From an uncultured Oscillospiraceae bacterium (lineage in GTDB: Bacteria > Bacillota_A > Clostridia > Oscillospirales > Oscillospiraceae): DNA of 45,306 nt. The stretch lies in NCBI GenBank assembly GCA_900762245.1, contig CAAFFR010000123.1, positions 1-45,306 on the forward strand, written 5' to 3'. Made by a program: the position numbers and the translations under genes. Positions 37,195-45,306 of this stretch are shown here, one piece after another (the stretch's first letter is position 1; every line of letters begins with the position of its first letter). Below the pieces are notes generated by a model. It worked only from the letters and a program-made list of their open reading frames with translations, had not been told where the DNA came from and searched no databases.

Positions 37195-40100
37195 ATGGAA
37201 CAGCTCCTCTCTCTTTTGAAAACCATTCCTGAATACGCCTCTGCCGTGTCCGCTCTGAAAAACGGAGAAAGTGTCGCCGTTACCGGCATCGGCCAGATCA
37301 ACCGCAGCCATATGCTGTCGGGTCTGCATCGGGATATTTCCCGTCCCATGGTACTGGTCTGCCAGGATGACATGGCGGCACGGCGATTGCAGGAAGAACT
37401 GAAATGCTTTCTCGGTGTCACGGCCCCTATCCTGCCGGGCCGGGACCTGACCATGTACGATGCCGCCGTAGTTTCCCGGGCATGGGAACAGAAGCGTCTG
37501 CGGCAGCTTTTTGATCTGGCACAGGGAAACACACCTCTGCAAATCCTGACATGGGAAGCGTTAAGCCAGCGTACCATGCCGAAAGCTGTGCTGATGGATG
37601 CCGCCTTTACGCTGGAGGTGGGACAGGAATATCCCATTGATGCGCTGATTGCCAAGCTTACCGCCGCAGGCTACAGCCGCTGCGGCATGGTAGAAGGCAG
37701 CGGTCAGTTTGCGGTACGAGGCGGTATCATCGACATCTTCTCCCCTGCCGCCGACATGCCGATCCGTGCAGAATTTTTCGGGGACGAACTGGACACCATG
37801 GGCTATTTTGACCCCCAGACCCAGCGCCGAAATGACAATATCGATTCTGTCACCGTGCTTCCCGTTGGTGAGACCCAGCCGAGTCTGCATCCCAAGGGAC
37901 TTTCCGGACTGTGCAAGGACATTGCAAATCTGATCGGGCGGCAGAAGCGTCGGAAGACCGTCAACGAGCTGCTGGTCGCCACCCTGACAAAAGACCTGGA
38001 AAAATACGAAAACGGTCTGAGCAATCCCGCTTCTGACCGCTATATGGCTCTCATTTATCCCGAAATGGCCACTGCCGCGGATTACATCCCGGAGGATGCG
38101 CTGGTGGTGATCTGCGACCACGCCAACCTCCGCCGCAGTGCCAATGCCCGGTCCGATGAAATGGGCATGCAGCTGGACAGCATGCTGCAGGCCGGTCTGG
38201 TGGCCGGTGAACTGTGCGACTATGTGTGCCAGTGGGAGGATTTCTGCTACAGCCTGCGGGGAAAAACCTGCGTCTATTTCGATGCCTTCGGCGGCACTTC
38301 CTATCCGGAAGAATGTCCTCCGAAGCATCTGTTCCCCATGACCGCCAAGCAGCTTCCCAGCTACGGCGGTAATCTGGACACCGCCGCTTCTGATCTGAGC
38401 CACTATCAGAAGCAGGAATTCGGCTCTCTGGTGCTCTGCGGCACCCGCCGCCGGGCGGAACTTCTGCAGGAAATGCTCCGGGCCAAGGGTCTTTCTTCCT
38501 TTATCTGCATTCCCCTGACCACCCTGCCGAAACCCGGACAGATTCTGCTGAGCGAAGGTACTCTGCCCTACGGTATGGAGTATCCCCTGTCCCGGCTGGC
38601 AGTGCTGACGGAAGGTCAGCTCATTGCCCGCACGGAACCCAAAAAGAAAGCCGCCAAAAAGACCGGCTCCACCAACCGGCAGAAGCTGAACGCCTTCACC
38701 GACCTGACCCCCGGTGATCTGGTAGTCCACGAAAACTACGGCATTGGCCGCTTCGTGGCCATGGAGCAGATCAAGGTGGATAACGCAGTCAAGGATTATA
38801 TCAAAATCGCTTATCAGGGCAGCGATACCCTCTTCGTTCCCGCCACCCAGCTGGACATGGTCAGCAAGTACATCGGCGGAGGCGGTGAGGATACCAATGT
38901 CCGGTTGAATAAGATCGGTTCCGATGCCTGGCAGAAGACCAAGGCCAAGGCCCGGAAGGCTGCCAAGGACATGGCCGGTGAACTGATCCAGCTGTACGCT
39001 GCCCGAAAGCGTCAGCCCGGCTTTGCTTTTGCCGCCGACGCTCCCTGGCAGAAGGAATTTGAAGATAACTTCCCCTATCCCGAAACCGACGACCAGCTGC
39101 GCTGCATCGCCGACATCAAGCACGATATGGAAGCCCCCACGCCTATGGACCGTCTTCTCTGCGGCGACGTTGGCTTCGGTAAAACCGAAGTGGCACTGCG
39201 CGCCGTCATGAAGGCTGTCATGGACGGCAAGCAGGTAGCCATTCTGGTACCCACCACGGTGCTGGCCCAGCAGCACTACACCACTGCCGTATCCCGCTTC
39301 CGTGGCTTCCCGGTGAATATCGATGTGCTGAGCCGATTCCGCAGCCCCAAGCTGCAGCAGCAGACGCTGCGCAATCTTGCCGCAGGCAGCGTGGACCTCA
39401 TCATCGGCACCCACAAGCTGCTGCAAAAGAGCGTTCAGTTTAAGGATCTGGGCCTGCTGATCATCGACGAAGAGCAGCGTTTCGGCGTTTCCCACAAGGA
39501 GCGTCTGAAGGAGATGTCCAAGGGTATCGATGTGCTGACCCTGTCCGCTACTCCCATTCCCCGGACACTGAATATGGCCCTGTCCGGAATCCGGGACATG
39601 TCCACCATTGAAGAGCCTCCTGCTGACCGTTATCCGGTGCAGACTTTCGTCATGGAGCATAACAATGCGGTCATCGACGATGCCATCCGACGGGAGGTGG
39701 AGCGGGGTGGTCAGGTCTATTATCTCCACAACCGTACGGAGACCATTGACCAGTGCGCATCTGCTCTGGTTCGCCGGATTCCCGGCCTGCGGGTAGGTGT
39801 TGCCCATGGACAGATGGGTGAGGACGCACTGGGAGATGTGATGCAGGCCATGACCGAGGGCGAGATTCAGGTGCTGGTATGCACCACCATCATTGAGACT
39901 GGTCTGGACATTCCCAACGCCAATACGCTGATTATTGAAAACGCAGACCGCTTCGGTCTGAGCCAGCTTCATCAGCTTCGCGGTCGTGTGGGCCGCTCTA
40001 CCCGCCACGCCTATGCGTACTTCACTTACCGTCCCGATAAGAATTTGACGGAAATTGCAGAAAAGCGTCTGTCCGCCATCCGGGATTTTGCGGAATTCGG

Positions 40101-40713
40101 CTCCGGCTTCAAAATTGCCATGCGGGACCTGGAAATCCGCGGTGCAGGCAATCTGCTGGGTGCCGAGCAGTCCGGTCACATGATGAGCGTGGGCTATGAC
40201 ATGTATCTGAAGCTGCTGGACGAGGCCGTTCTGGAGGAGCAGGGCCAGGCACCCAAGACCCCCGACTGTACCGCCGACCTGAACGTTACTGCCAATGTGG
40301 CCAAAAACTACGTTTCCCGGGGCGAGGAGCGAATGGACCTGTACCGCCGGATGGCAGCGGTACGGACCCAGGAGGATGCCGACGACCTGCTGGACGAGAT
40401 CGTGGACCGCTACGGCGAGCCCCCCAAGGGCGTGCTGAACCTCATCGACATTGCTCTGCTCCGTGCCAAGGCACGGGAGGTGGGAATCAAGGATATCCGC
40501 CAGAAGGGCGGCGATGTGCTGTTCACTCTGGCAAACCTGAATTTCGAAGCCGTCAGTGCCCTGTGCGCCGATGGAGATTACCAGAAACGGGTCACCTTCC
40601 TGCCCAACGCTAAGGAGCCCACCCTGCGGCTGACCCTTGCCAAGGGCGTGGACAGCCTGAAGCAGAGCAAGGTGTTCATCGACCGGTATCGGGGATTTTG
40701 TAAGGTAGGATAA
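37195..40713 (+). CDS. mfd: Transcription-repair coupling factor Mfd
   Basis: The 1172-residue ATP-dependent translocase removes RNA polymerase stalled at lesions and recruits UvrA. In order it has the UvrB-like N-terminal modules, the CarD-like RNA-polymerase-interaction domain at about residue 500 ([21 protein letters not shown]), the helicase core with Walker [18 protein letters not shown] (about 655), DEEQ box IIDEEQRFG (about 757), [35 protein letters not shown], and the C-terminal TRCF domain. The frame is open from 37102, but the ATG at 37195 has a TTGAGG site and starts the conserved protein. uvrA and uvrB lie in the same window. Confidence 0.97.
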   Translation: MEQLLSLLKTIPEYASAVSALKNGESVAVTGIGQINRSHMLSGLHRDISRPMVLVCQDDMAARRLQEELKCFLGVTAPILPGRDLTMYDAAVVSRAWEQKRLRQLFDLAQGNTPLQILTWEALSQRTMPKAVLMDAAFTLEVGQEYPIDALIAKLTAAGYSRCGMVEGSGQFAVRGGIIDIFSPAADMPIRAEFFGDELDTMGYFDPQTQRRNDNIDSVTVLPVGETQPSLHPKGLSGLCKDIANLIGRQKRRKTVNELLVATLTKDLEKYENGLSNPASDRYMALIYPEMATAADYIPEDALVVICDHANLRRSANARSDEMGMQLDSMLQAGLVAGELCDYVCQWEDFCYSLRGKTCVYFDAFGGTSYPEECPPKHLFPMTAKQLPSYGGNLDTAASDLSHYQKQEFGSLVLCGTRRRAELLQEMLRAKGLSSFICIPLTTLPKPGQILLSEGTLPYGMEYPLSRLAVLTEGQLIARTEPKKKAAKKTGSTNRQKLNAFTDLTPGDLVVHENYGIGRFVAMEQIKVDNAVKDYIKIAYQGSDTLFVPATQLDMVSKYIGGGGEDTNVRLNKIGSDAWQKTKAKARKAAKDMAGELIQLYAARKRQPGFAFAADAPWQKEFEDNFPYPETDDQLRCIADIKHDMEAPTPMDRLLCGDVGFGKTEVALRAVMKAVMDGKQVAILVPTTVLAQQHYTTAVSRFRGFPVNIDVLSRFRSPKLQQQTLRNLAAGSVDLIIGTHKLLQKSVQFKDLGLLIIDEEQRFGVSHKERLKEMSKGIDVLTLSATPIPRTLNMALSGIRDMSTIEEPPADRYPVQTFVMEHNNAVIDDAIRREVERGGQVYYLHNRTETIDQCASALVRRIPGLRVGVAHGQMGEDALGDVMQAMTEGEIQVLVCTTIIETGLDIPNANTLIIENADRFGLSQLHQLRGRVGRSTRHAYAYFTYRPDKNLTEIAEKRLSAIRDFAEFGSGFKIAMRDLEIRGAGNLLGAEQSGHMMSVGYDMYLKLLDEAVLEEQGQAPKTPDCTADLNVTANVAKNYVSRGEERMDLYRRMAAVRTQEDADDLLDEIVDRYGEPPKGVLNLIDIALLRAKAREVGIKDIRQKGGDVLFTLANLNFEAVSALCADGDYQKRVTFLPNAKEPTLRLTLAKGVDSLKQSKVFIDRYRGFCKVG

Positions 40714-40743
40714 TCGTCATTCTTTAAGAAATTGTTAAAAATA

Positions 40744-40771
40744 TTGCATTTTCCAAAATATATGCTATAAT
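40744..40771 (+). promoter_or_regulatory. Promoter of the VanW-family gene
   Basis: TTGCAT (40744-40749), 16 bases, TATAAT (40766-40771) with TGC before it (extended -10). The ATG follows about 47 bases later. Confidence 0.7.
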
Positions 40772-40818
40772 ACCCAAAACTTTTCCATATAAAATCTACT
40801 GAGAATGGAGGATATTCC

Positions 40819-43005
40819 ATGGCACAAGGCAAATTTTCCAATCCCCGGCCTCATCGGGACGAGGAACGGCAGATCGAAGAAGCCTTTCGTCAGGTGACAG
40901 GCCAGGCCCCTGCCCCGCAAGCCCACGCTCCTCTGATGACCGAAGAGGAGCAGCTGGCCCAGACCATCCGGGAAATTCAGGAAGAAACCGCTTCCTCTGC
41001 CACCCAGGTCCTGCCCCAGATCCATCCGCAGCCTGCCCCCACCCGGGAGCGCGCCCCATTGGATACGGAGGATGTGGATGCTTTCTTTGACCGCAGCGTT
41101 CCTTCCTATGAACACCGGGAACCTGCTACAGACTACTATGAAGAGGAACCGGATTTTCTGGATAAGCTGGCGATGGTCTTTGGCAAAACCCTGGCCTTCT
41201 GTGACCGTAACCGAAAGGCTGTTCTGGTGGGTGCCTGCAGCGGTGCTCTGCTGCTGATTTTGCTGTTTATCGGTATTTTCTTCGCCGGGATGCGTCCCGC
41301 GAAGGAAGCTGAGGAAACCATTCTGCACAATGTCTACCTTGCAGACATTCCCGTTGGCGGTATGAGCAAGGCTGAGGCCATCGCTGCCGTGAAACAGGCC
41401 ACTGCCAAAACCTACCCTGCGAAAGATATGGTCATCGACCTGTCCGGCACGGAGCTGACCCTGTCCCCCAGAAAAACCAAGGTTTCTCTGGATGTGTCTG
41501 CTGCCGTGGAGGCCGCTTTGGAATACGGCCATACCGGCACCAAAGCAGAACAGGAACAGGCTGCCTCCCGGAGAGACCCCTACATCATTGGCCTGCTCCC
41601 CTATCTGGATCTGGATACGGACTACATCATGGACGTACTGATGGATCACGCTGAGGAAGCCGGCAGCACCCTGACCCAGCCCTCCTATGGTCTGGAGGGC
41701 AAGGAACCGGAGCTGTCTGCGGATAAGTTCAACGAAAAAGCTCCCACCCAGACACTGGTCATCACCCTTGGAACTCCCGGCATCGGTTTCGATGTGAAGG
41801 ATGTTTACAACGATGTGCTGGATGCCTACAGCCTTCACAGCTTCGAAGTCTTCGTGGAAAATGTGACCACCACCAGCGATCCCGAGGAAGTGGACCTGGA
41901 AGCCATTTACGAGGAGTTCTACATTGCGCCCGTCAACGCTTCTGTGAATCTCCAGACCTACGAGACCATCCCCGGTTCCTACGGCTATGACTTTGACCTG
42001 AAGGCTGCCCAGAAGCTGCTGGATGAAGCCGAGTTTGGTGAGCAGATCCGCATCCCCATGCAGTACATTGCCCCTGAAGTTCTGGATGGCGACTCCTTCT
42101 TCCGGGATACCCTGGGCAGTTATCAGACCCGCAGCAGCGGAAGCACCGCACGGAAAAAGAATCTGGAGCTGGCCTGTGAAGCCATCAACGGCACCGTTCT
42201 GGACCCCGGTGAAACGCTTTCCTTCCGTAATGCCCTGAACAATGTCCGGGGCTTCCAATCCGCTCCCGAGGATGGCGGTCTGGAGAATACGGATAAGGGC
42301 GGTGTTTCTCAGGTGTCATCCACCCTATACTACGCGGCAATGCTGTCCGATCTGTCCATCGACTCCCGCAGCAACCACAGCTACATCCCCAGCTTCATTG
42401 AGCAGGGCATGGATGCCACGGAAAATCTTACCATCCGCAACGCCACCGGCTTCCCCATCCGTATCGATGCCAAGGTCTCCGGTGGTTATGTGAAGGTGTC
42501 CATCCTCGGTACCGAGGAGCGCACCCACTATGTTGTGATGGAATCCTCAGTTTCCAACACCTACAAGCCCGATGTGGAATATCTGGAATTCGAATTTGAC
42601 AACGCAGAAGGCTATGAAGACGGCGATGTCATTGAAGAAGGCAGTGAAGGTTACCTCATCAAGACCTACAAAGTCAGATATGACACCCAATCTGGTCGGG
42701 AGCTTTCCCGGGATTTTGTTACCAACTCCCAGTATCCTGCCAAAGCCCAGGTCGTTGCTTTTGTGAAGCCGGAGCCTACCACCGAGCCCACTACGATGCC
42801 TACTGAGCCCCCTACGCAGCAGCCTACTACCCGGCCTACCGAGCCCCCTACGCAGCCCACACAGCCTCCTACGGAGCCTACGGTGCCTGCTACCAAACCT
42901 CCCGCCACAGAGCCTGCCGCTGCAACGGAACCCGCTGCAGTCACAGATCCGGAAGCCGTGCTGGAAACAGTTCCCCAGAGTGTGGAAGAAGTTCCCGCTG
43001 CATAA
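40819..43005 (+). CDS. VanW-family membrane protein with PG-binding-4-like and G5-like parts
   Basis: The 728-residue protein has a Pro/Glu-rich cytosolic tail (1-130), one membrane helix (134-156) and a long extracellular part. After about residue 165 the HNVYLADIPVGGMSKAEAIAAV repeat unit matches peptidoglycan-binding_4-type domains. Residues about 430-560 are a VanW domain (GSTARKKNLELACEAINGTVLDPGETLSF, GGVSQVSSTLYYAAML). Residues about 565-650 look like a G5 beta domain. The last 75 residues are a Pro/Thr/Glu tail with repeated PTEPPTQ. VanW proteins occur in glycopeptide-resistance clusters, but most, as here, stand alone, and the function is unknown; wall association is likely. Own promoter and terminator. 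Start ATG has GGAGG upstream. Confidence 0.9.
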   Translation: MAQGKFSNPRPHRDEERQIEEAFRQVTGQAPAPQAHAPLMTEEEQLAQTIREIQEETASSATQVLPQIHPQPAPTRERAPLDTEDVDAFFDRSVPSYEHREPATDYYEEEPDFLDKLAMVFGKTLAFCDRNRKAVLVGACSGALLLILLFIGIFFAGMRPAKEAEETILHNVYLADIPVGGMSKAEAIAAVKQATAKTYPAKDMVIDLSGTELTLSPRKTKVSLDVSAAVEAALEYGHTGTKAEQEQAASRRDPYIIGLLPYLDLDTDYIMDVLMDHAEEAGSTLTQPSYGLEGKEPELSADKFNEKAPTQTLVITLGTPGIGFDVKDVYNDVLDAYSLHSFEVFVENVTTTSDPEEVDLEAIYEEFYIAPVNASVNLQTYETIPGSYGYDFDLKAAQKLLDEAEFGEQIRIPMQYIAPEVLDGDSFFRDTLGSYQTRSSGSTARKKNLELACEAINGTVLDPGETLSFRNALNNVRGFQSAPEDGGLENTDKGGVSQVSSTLYYAAMLSDLSIDSRSNHSYIPSFIEQGMDATENLTIRNATGFPIRIDAKVSGGYVKVSILGTEERTHYVVMESSVSNTYKPDVEYLEFEFDNAEGYEDGDVIEEGSEGYLIKTYKVRYDTQSGRELSRDFVTNSQYPAKAQVVAFVKPEPTTEPTTMPTEPPTQQPTTRPTEPPTQPTQPPTEPTVPATKPPATEPAAATEPAAVTDPEAVLETVPQSVEEVPAA

Positions 43006-43009
43006 GTTT

Positions 43010-43043
43010 ACCGCCCGTCCTGAGTCAGGACGGGCGGTTATTT
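43010..43043 (+). terminator. Terminator of the VanW-family gene
   Basis: A 13- to 14-bp arm pair (ACCGCCCGTCC / GGACGGGCGGT at the base) closes at 43038, then TATTTCTTC. It starts 5 bases after the stop codon and stands before the convergent mazG-like gene. Confidence 0.85.
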
Positions 43044-43048
43044 CTTCA

Positions 43049-43375
43049 CTACCATCGTGTCATATTTTTCTCAAATTTCCGGGTATAGGCTTCCTTCAAT
43101 TCTTCCGGGGTAATACCGTAGCAGAGCATCACATCGTTATAGTACATCAGCACATCCGCCAGTTCTTCGATCAGATCCTTTCTCAGGTTCTCATCCCGGG
43201 ATGCTTTTTCTCCGCCGTGCTTTTTGACGATGTCAATCACTTCTCCCACCTCCCCGATCATCCACAGGAGCTTATTTTTTCCTGTTTCCGGGCCAATGGG
43301 TTCCCATTTGTGCTTGTATTTTTCCTGCAGAGCTCTTTGCATCTGCTGCATTTCCTGCATTGTAAAGGCTGCCAT
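43049..43375 (-). CDS. MazG-like nucleotide pyrophosphohydrolase
   Basis: The 108-residue all-helical protein has the MazG metal-binding pattern ExxE...ExxD: Glu42 and Glu45 in GEVGEVIDIVKK, and Glu71 and Asp74 in EELADVLMYYND. Such enzymes hydrolyse NTPs or modified dNTPs to monophosphates (house-cleaning). The ATG at 43375 has GGAGGATAAAC before it; an ATG five codons earlier lies over the ribosome site. It follows the secreted hypothetical by 15 bases in the same unit. Confidence 0.9.
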   Translation of the reverse strand: MAAFTMQEMQQMQRALQEKYKHKWEPIGPETGKNKLLWMIGEVGEVIDIVKKHGGEKASRDENLRKDLIEELADVLMYYNDVMLCYGITPEELKEAYTRKFEKNMTRW

Positions 43376-43390
43376 GTTTATCCTCCGCAT

Positions 43391-43792
43391 TTATTTCTCA
43401 ATCTCCAGAATATATCGGTTCTCTTTCCATGTGATTTCGATATAGGCTTCGTCGTGGGGATAGAACAAAGTGCACAGCGTCATACGGTCCAGTTCCTCAT
43501 CGTAATACATCTGGGAAATCACGCAGTCGCCGTATTCTGATTCCGAAGTGTAGCTGCTTGCAAATTCGTCAACACGATTCCCCTCCAGCGTAAAGACAAA
43601 GTTTTTCCGATATGTGCACACAAGGGAGCGCAGTTCCCTGATTTGAATCTCCATGAGGCTGGTACCGGGCCTTGGTCCGGCCTCCGTAATAACCGCTGCA
43701 TTTCCGGTAACAGATTGGGTTGACACAACCGGGAAAAACAGGATCACAAGGACACAAACTACCGCAATCAAGAAAGCTTTCCATTTTTTCAC
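43391..43792 (-). CDS. Small exported or membrane-anchored hypothetical protein
   Basis: I do not recognise this 133-residue protein. It starts MKKWKAFLIAVVCVLVILFF, a typical signal peptide or anchor, with VVSTQS after it. There is no lipobox cysteine. The rest is a compact domain with acidic and aromatic residues and Cys residues at SLVCTYRK, YGDCVIS and TLCTLFY, which may form a disulfide outside the cell. It has a good promoter and precedes the mazG-like gene in the same unit, which need not mean a shared task. Confidence 0.75.
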   Translation of the reverse strand: MKKWKAFLIAVVCVLVILFFPVVSTQSVTGNAAVITEAGPRPGTSLMEIQIRELRSLVCTYRKNFVFTLEGNRVDEFASSYTSESEYGDCVISQMYYDEELDRMTLCTLFYPHDEAYIEITWKENRYILEIEK

Positions 43793-43819
43793 TGTGCATC
43801 CCCCTTTCTCTTTGATTTC

Positions 43820-43848
43820 ATAGTACCATGGCTAACCCAAAAAGTCAA
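43820..43848 (-). promoter_or_regulatory. Promoter of the hypothetical-mazG unit
   Basis: On the minus strand TTGACT (43848-43843), 17 bases, TACTAT (43825-43820). The start codon lies about 28 bases after the -10 box. Confidence 0.6.
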
Positions 43849-43854
43849 ACTGCC

Positions 43855-43885
43855 GCAAAAAGCCCGTCCTTCGTAAAGGACGGGC
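43855..43885 (-). terminator. Terminator of the ddl-DUF1934 unit
   Basis: Perfect 10-bp stem GCCCGTCCTT / AAGGACGGGC (43862-43885) with a 4-base loop, followed on the minus strand by TTTTTG. It comes 6 bases after the DUF1934 stop codon. Confidence 0.9.
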
Positions 43886-43891
43886 ATAGAT

Positions 43892-44314
43892 TCATTTTGC
43901 ACGAATATCCAGATGGTAGTCGATGACACCGGCTTCGGTGTTTTCGATGCTGATGTTATAGCTCAGATCAATGACACCACCATCGCTGACAATATCATAG
44001 AATAGGCTGGTAGCCTTAACTGTGAGCATCAGGGCGCCGAAGGGCATCTGATACAGGGATTCATGGGCAACGCCCTGCTGGAAGACCATCTGAGATTTCA
44101 GGGCACCGGTGCGGGTCAGGACCACTTTATCAGGCTCCACCCGGAAGGTGGTGGTGACACCGGCCAGACCTGTCAGTTCGCTTTCCTCATAGCTGATGTC
44201 CCAGCCGCTGCTGCAAAACTCCATGGTGCCTTCTGTCACCAGTTCGATAACCTCCGGTTCCTGATCGGGATAGTTCTGACGGCCGGTGATGGACAGTACA
44301 ACGGTCTGCTTCAT
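43892..44314 (-). CDS. DUF1934 family protein (calycin-like beta barrel)
   Basis: The 140-residue protein matches the DUF1934 layout. It begins with VVLSITGRQNYPDQEPEVIELVTEG, has a central SYEESELTGLAGVTTTFRVEPDKVVLTRTG and QMVFQQGVAHESLYQMPFGALMLTV, and ends with the NISIENTEAGVIDYHLDI strand. Bacillus YwiB belongs to this family; members are small beta barrels of unknown function common in Bacillota. The gene starts two bases after the ddl stop; its AGGAGG ribosome site lies in the ddl end, so they are coupled. Confidence 0.88.
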   Translation of the reverse strand: MKQTVVLSITGRQNYPDQEPEVIELVTEGTMEFCSSGWDISYEESELTGLAGVTTTFRVEPDKVVLTRTGALKSQMVFQQGVAHESLYQMPFGALMLTVKATSLFYDIVSDGGVIDLSYNISIENTEAGVIDYHLDIRAK

Positions 44315-44316
44315 CC

Positions 44317-45306
44317 TCAGGCCTCCTGTGCCAGCCGGATCAGCGTATCAATCAGCTGGGTGTAGGGAATGCCGCTGGCATCAAAGAGCTTGGGGTACAT
44401 GGAAATGGAGGTAAAACCGGGCAGGGTGTTGATTTCGTTGAAGACTACGCGGTTTTCTTCATAGGTCACGAAGAAGTCCACACGGCTCAGTCCCTGACAG
44501 CCGATGGCGCTGTAGACCTTCACAGCCTCCTCCCGGACAATTTCCTGCACATCCTCGGGAATCCGGGCAGGAATGTAGGCAGTGGAGGTATCGGTGATAT
44601 ACTTGGCATCGTAATCATAGAAGTCGGCGCCGGAATCGATCTCACCGCAAATGGAAGCCACAGGATTTTCATTGCCCATGACCGCCACTTCGATTTCCCG
44701 GCCATGAATAAATTCCTCAACCAGGATCTTCTTATCGAACTTTCCGGCGTTCAGCAGCGCAGTCTTCAGTGCTTCCCGGTCTGCTGCCTTAGATACGCCA
44801 ACAGAGGAACCGGTACCGGCGGGTTTTACGAACATGGGATAGCGGAACCGCAGTTCCAGGGTATCCAGCGTATTCTCCATCCGGTTGTCCAGGTCTGTGC
44901 TTCTGACCAGCTGCCAGGCAGCCTGGGGAACACCGGCATGGTCTACCACCAGCTTGGTCAGCGTCTTATCCATAGAAACGGCAGAAGCCGCCACATGGGG
45001 TCCGACATAGGGAATGCCCGCCATCTGCATCAGGCCCTGCATAGCGCCGTCCTCGCCGTTCTCACCGTGGAGTACGGGGAAAACCACATCGATATGCTGG
45101 CGGACCACGCTTTCCCCCTCAAAGGTCAGCAGGCCTTGTCCCCGGACAGGGGAAATGGCAGCGGGATGGTTGTCGGGATGTTCCTTCCAGGTGCCCAGAG
45201 GCAGCATGGCGTAGTCATCACCGCCAAAGAGAATCCACTGGCCTTCCTTGGTGATGCCTACGGGGAAAACATCATATTTTTCCTTATCAATATTGTTCAG
45301 AACAGA
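44317..45306 (-). CDS. ddl: D-alanine--D-alanine ligase (N-terminus beyond window edge)
   Basis: The frame stays open from the stop at 44317 to the window end, giving 329 visible residues; the first part (the HEVS-type start) is missing. Visible ATP-grasp marks are DVVFPVLHGENGEDGAMQGLMQMAGIPYVG, MDKTLTKLVV, FVKPAGTGSSVGVSKA, EEFIHGREIEVAVMG, YDYDAKYITD, GLSRVDFFV and FNEINTLPGFT. The Tyr-containing YDYDAKY omega-loop is that of D-Ala-D-Ala ligases and not of the D-lactate (VanA/B) type. It makes the dipeptide for peptidoglycan precursors in the cytoplasm. The small in-frame ATG at 45207 is internal, because the family sequence continues upstream (EKYDVFPVGITKEGQW). Confidence 0.95.
   Translation of the reverse strand, partial: SVLNNIDKEKYDVFPVGITKEGQWILFGGDDYAMLPLGTWKEHPDNHPAAISPVRGQGLLTFEGESVVRQHIDVVFPVLHGENGEDGAMQGLMQMAGIPYVGPHVAASAVSMDKTLTKLVVDHAGVPQAAWQLVRSTDLDNRMENTLDTLELRFRYPMFVKPAGTGSSVGVSKAADREALKTALLNAGKFDKKILVEEFIHGREIEVAVMGNENPVASICGEIDSGADFYDYDAKYITDTSTAYIPARIPEDVQEIVREEAVKVYSAIGCQGLSRVDFFVTYEENRVVFNEINTLPGFTSISMYPKLFDASGIPYTQLIDTLIRLAQEA

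Noticed and set aside
37561..40179. An 872-codon open frame antisense to mfd
   Set aside because: Mfd is certain on the other strand. The antisense product has Gly/Gln/Val-rich shadow composition and no motifs. The same applies to long frames antisense to capG (307-1935), the GT4/SDR/PGT genes (5100-7031), the WbpM-like gene (7389-9263), uvrA (33646-35358) and the VanW gene (40765-42258).
40819..45306. A vancomycin-resistance cluster, suggested by a VanW-family gene near a D-Ala ligase
   Set aside because: There is no vanS/R, vanH, vanX, vanY or vanT. The ligase has the D-Ala-type loop, and VanW homologues are common stand-alone proteins.
1..45306. tRNA, rRNA, retron, toxin-antitoxin, restriction or other defence modules
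   Set aside because: I looked for these on both strands and saw no cloverleaf, reverse transcriptase, methylase or paired small toxin/antitoxin genes that I could support.

Overview
The window looks like ordinary chromosome of a gut-type Bacillota, class Clostridia, most likely Oscillospiraceae-like. The reasons are the mid-50s GC content by eye, strong AGGAG-type ribosome sites, the dprA-topA-trmFO order typical of Gram-positives, KtrAB-type potassium uptake, and DUF1934, DUF1653 and VanW-family proteins. The species assignment is inference. I see no rRNA, tRNA, CRISPR array, transposase, phage gene or plasmid origin.

Layout. Bases 1-9,299 (minus strand) hold a surface-polysaccharide operon. 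It reads from a WbpM/PglF-like membrane dehydratase through a small PglC-like phosphoglycosyl transferase, a 4-reductase-like SDR, a WbuB-like glycosyltransferase, CapE, CapF, a PglD-like acetyltransferase and CapG to a second glycosyltransferase cut by the window edge. CapE/F/G should make UDP-L-FucNAc, and the dehydratase plus SDR should make a second 6-deoxy-HexNAc. A NahK-like N-acetylhexosamine 1-kinase with its own promoter and a palindromic operator candidate (9.5-10.6 kb) could supply HexNAc-1-phosphate. From 10.7 to 20.7 kb runs a housekeeping block on the minus strand: ktrB-ktrA-SPOUT methyltransferase-dprA-topA-trmFO-plsX-rnc, followed by a GNAT gene after a terminator. Cardiolipin synthase and a large WcaJ-type phosphoglycosyl transferase follow (20.9-24.0 kb).

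From 24.3 to 28.0 kb the plus strand carries the least ordinary part. It has an XRE regulator fused to a membrane and LiaF-like C-terminal domain, then a 687-residue acidic membrane protein that looks like a polysaccharide deacetylase with its metal and catalytic residues replaced. A small DUF1653 gene follows, then a strongly structured noncoding stretch bounded by two perfect 33-bp copies of a hairpin.

From 28.0 to 40.7 kb there is a concentration of DNA-repair genes: uvrB and radC (minus, with an HD hydrolase between them), a soluble PAS-histidine-kinase-like protein that lacks the phospho-accepting histidine (plus), uvrA (minus), then pth and mfd (plus). The right end has a VanW-family membrane protein with a Pro/Thr-rich tail (plus), and then on the minus strand a MazG-like pyrophosphatase, a small secreted hypothetical, DUF1934 and a 5'-truncated D-Ala-D-Ala ligase.

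I did not find a convincing wholly new multi-gene system. The best leads are the pseudo-deacetylase, the XRE-LiaF fusion, the H-box-degenerate kinase, the 270-bp structured repeat region and a small REP-like palindrome family with one REPIN-like inverted pair.
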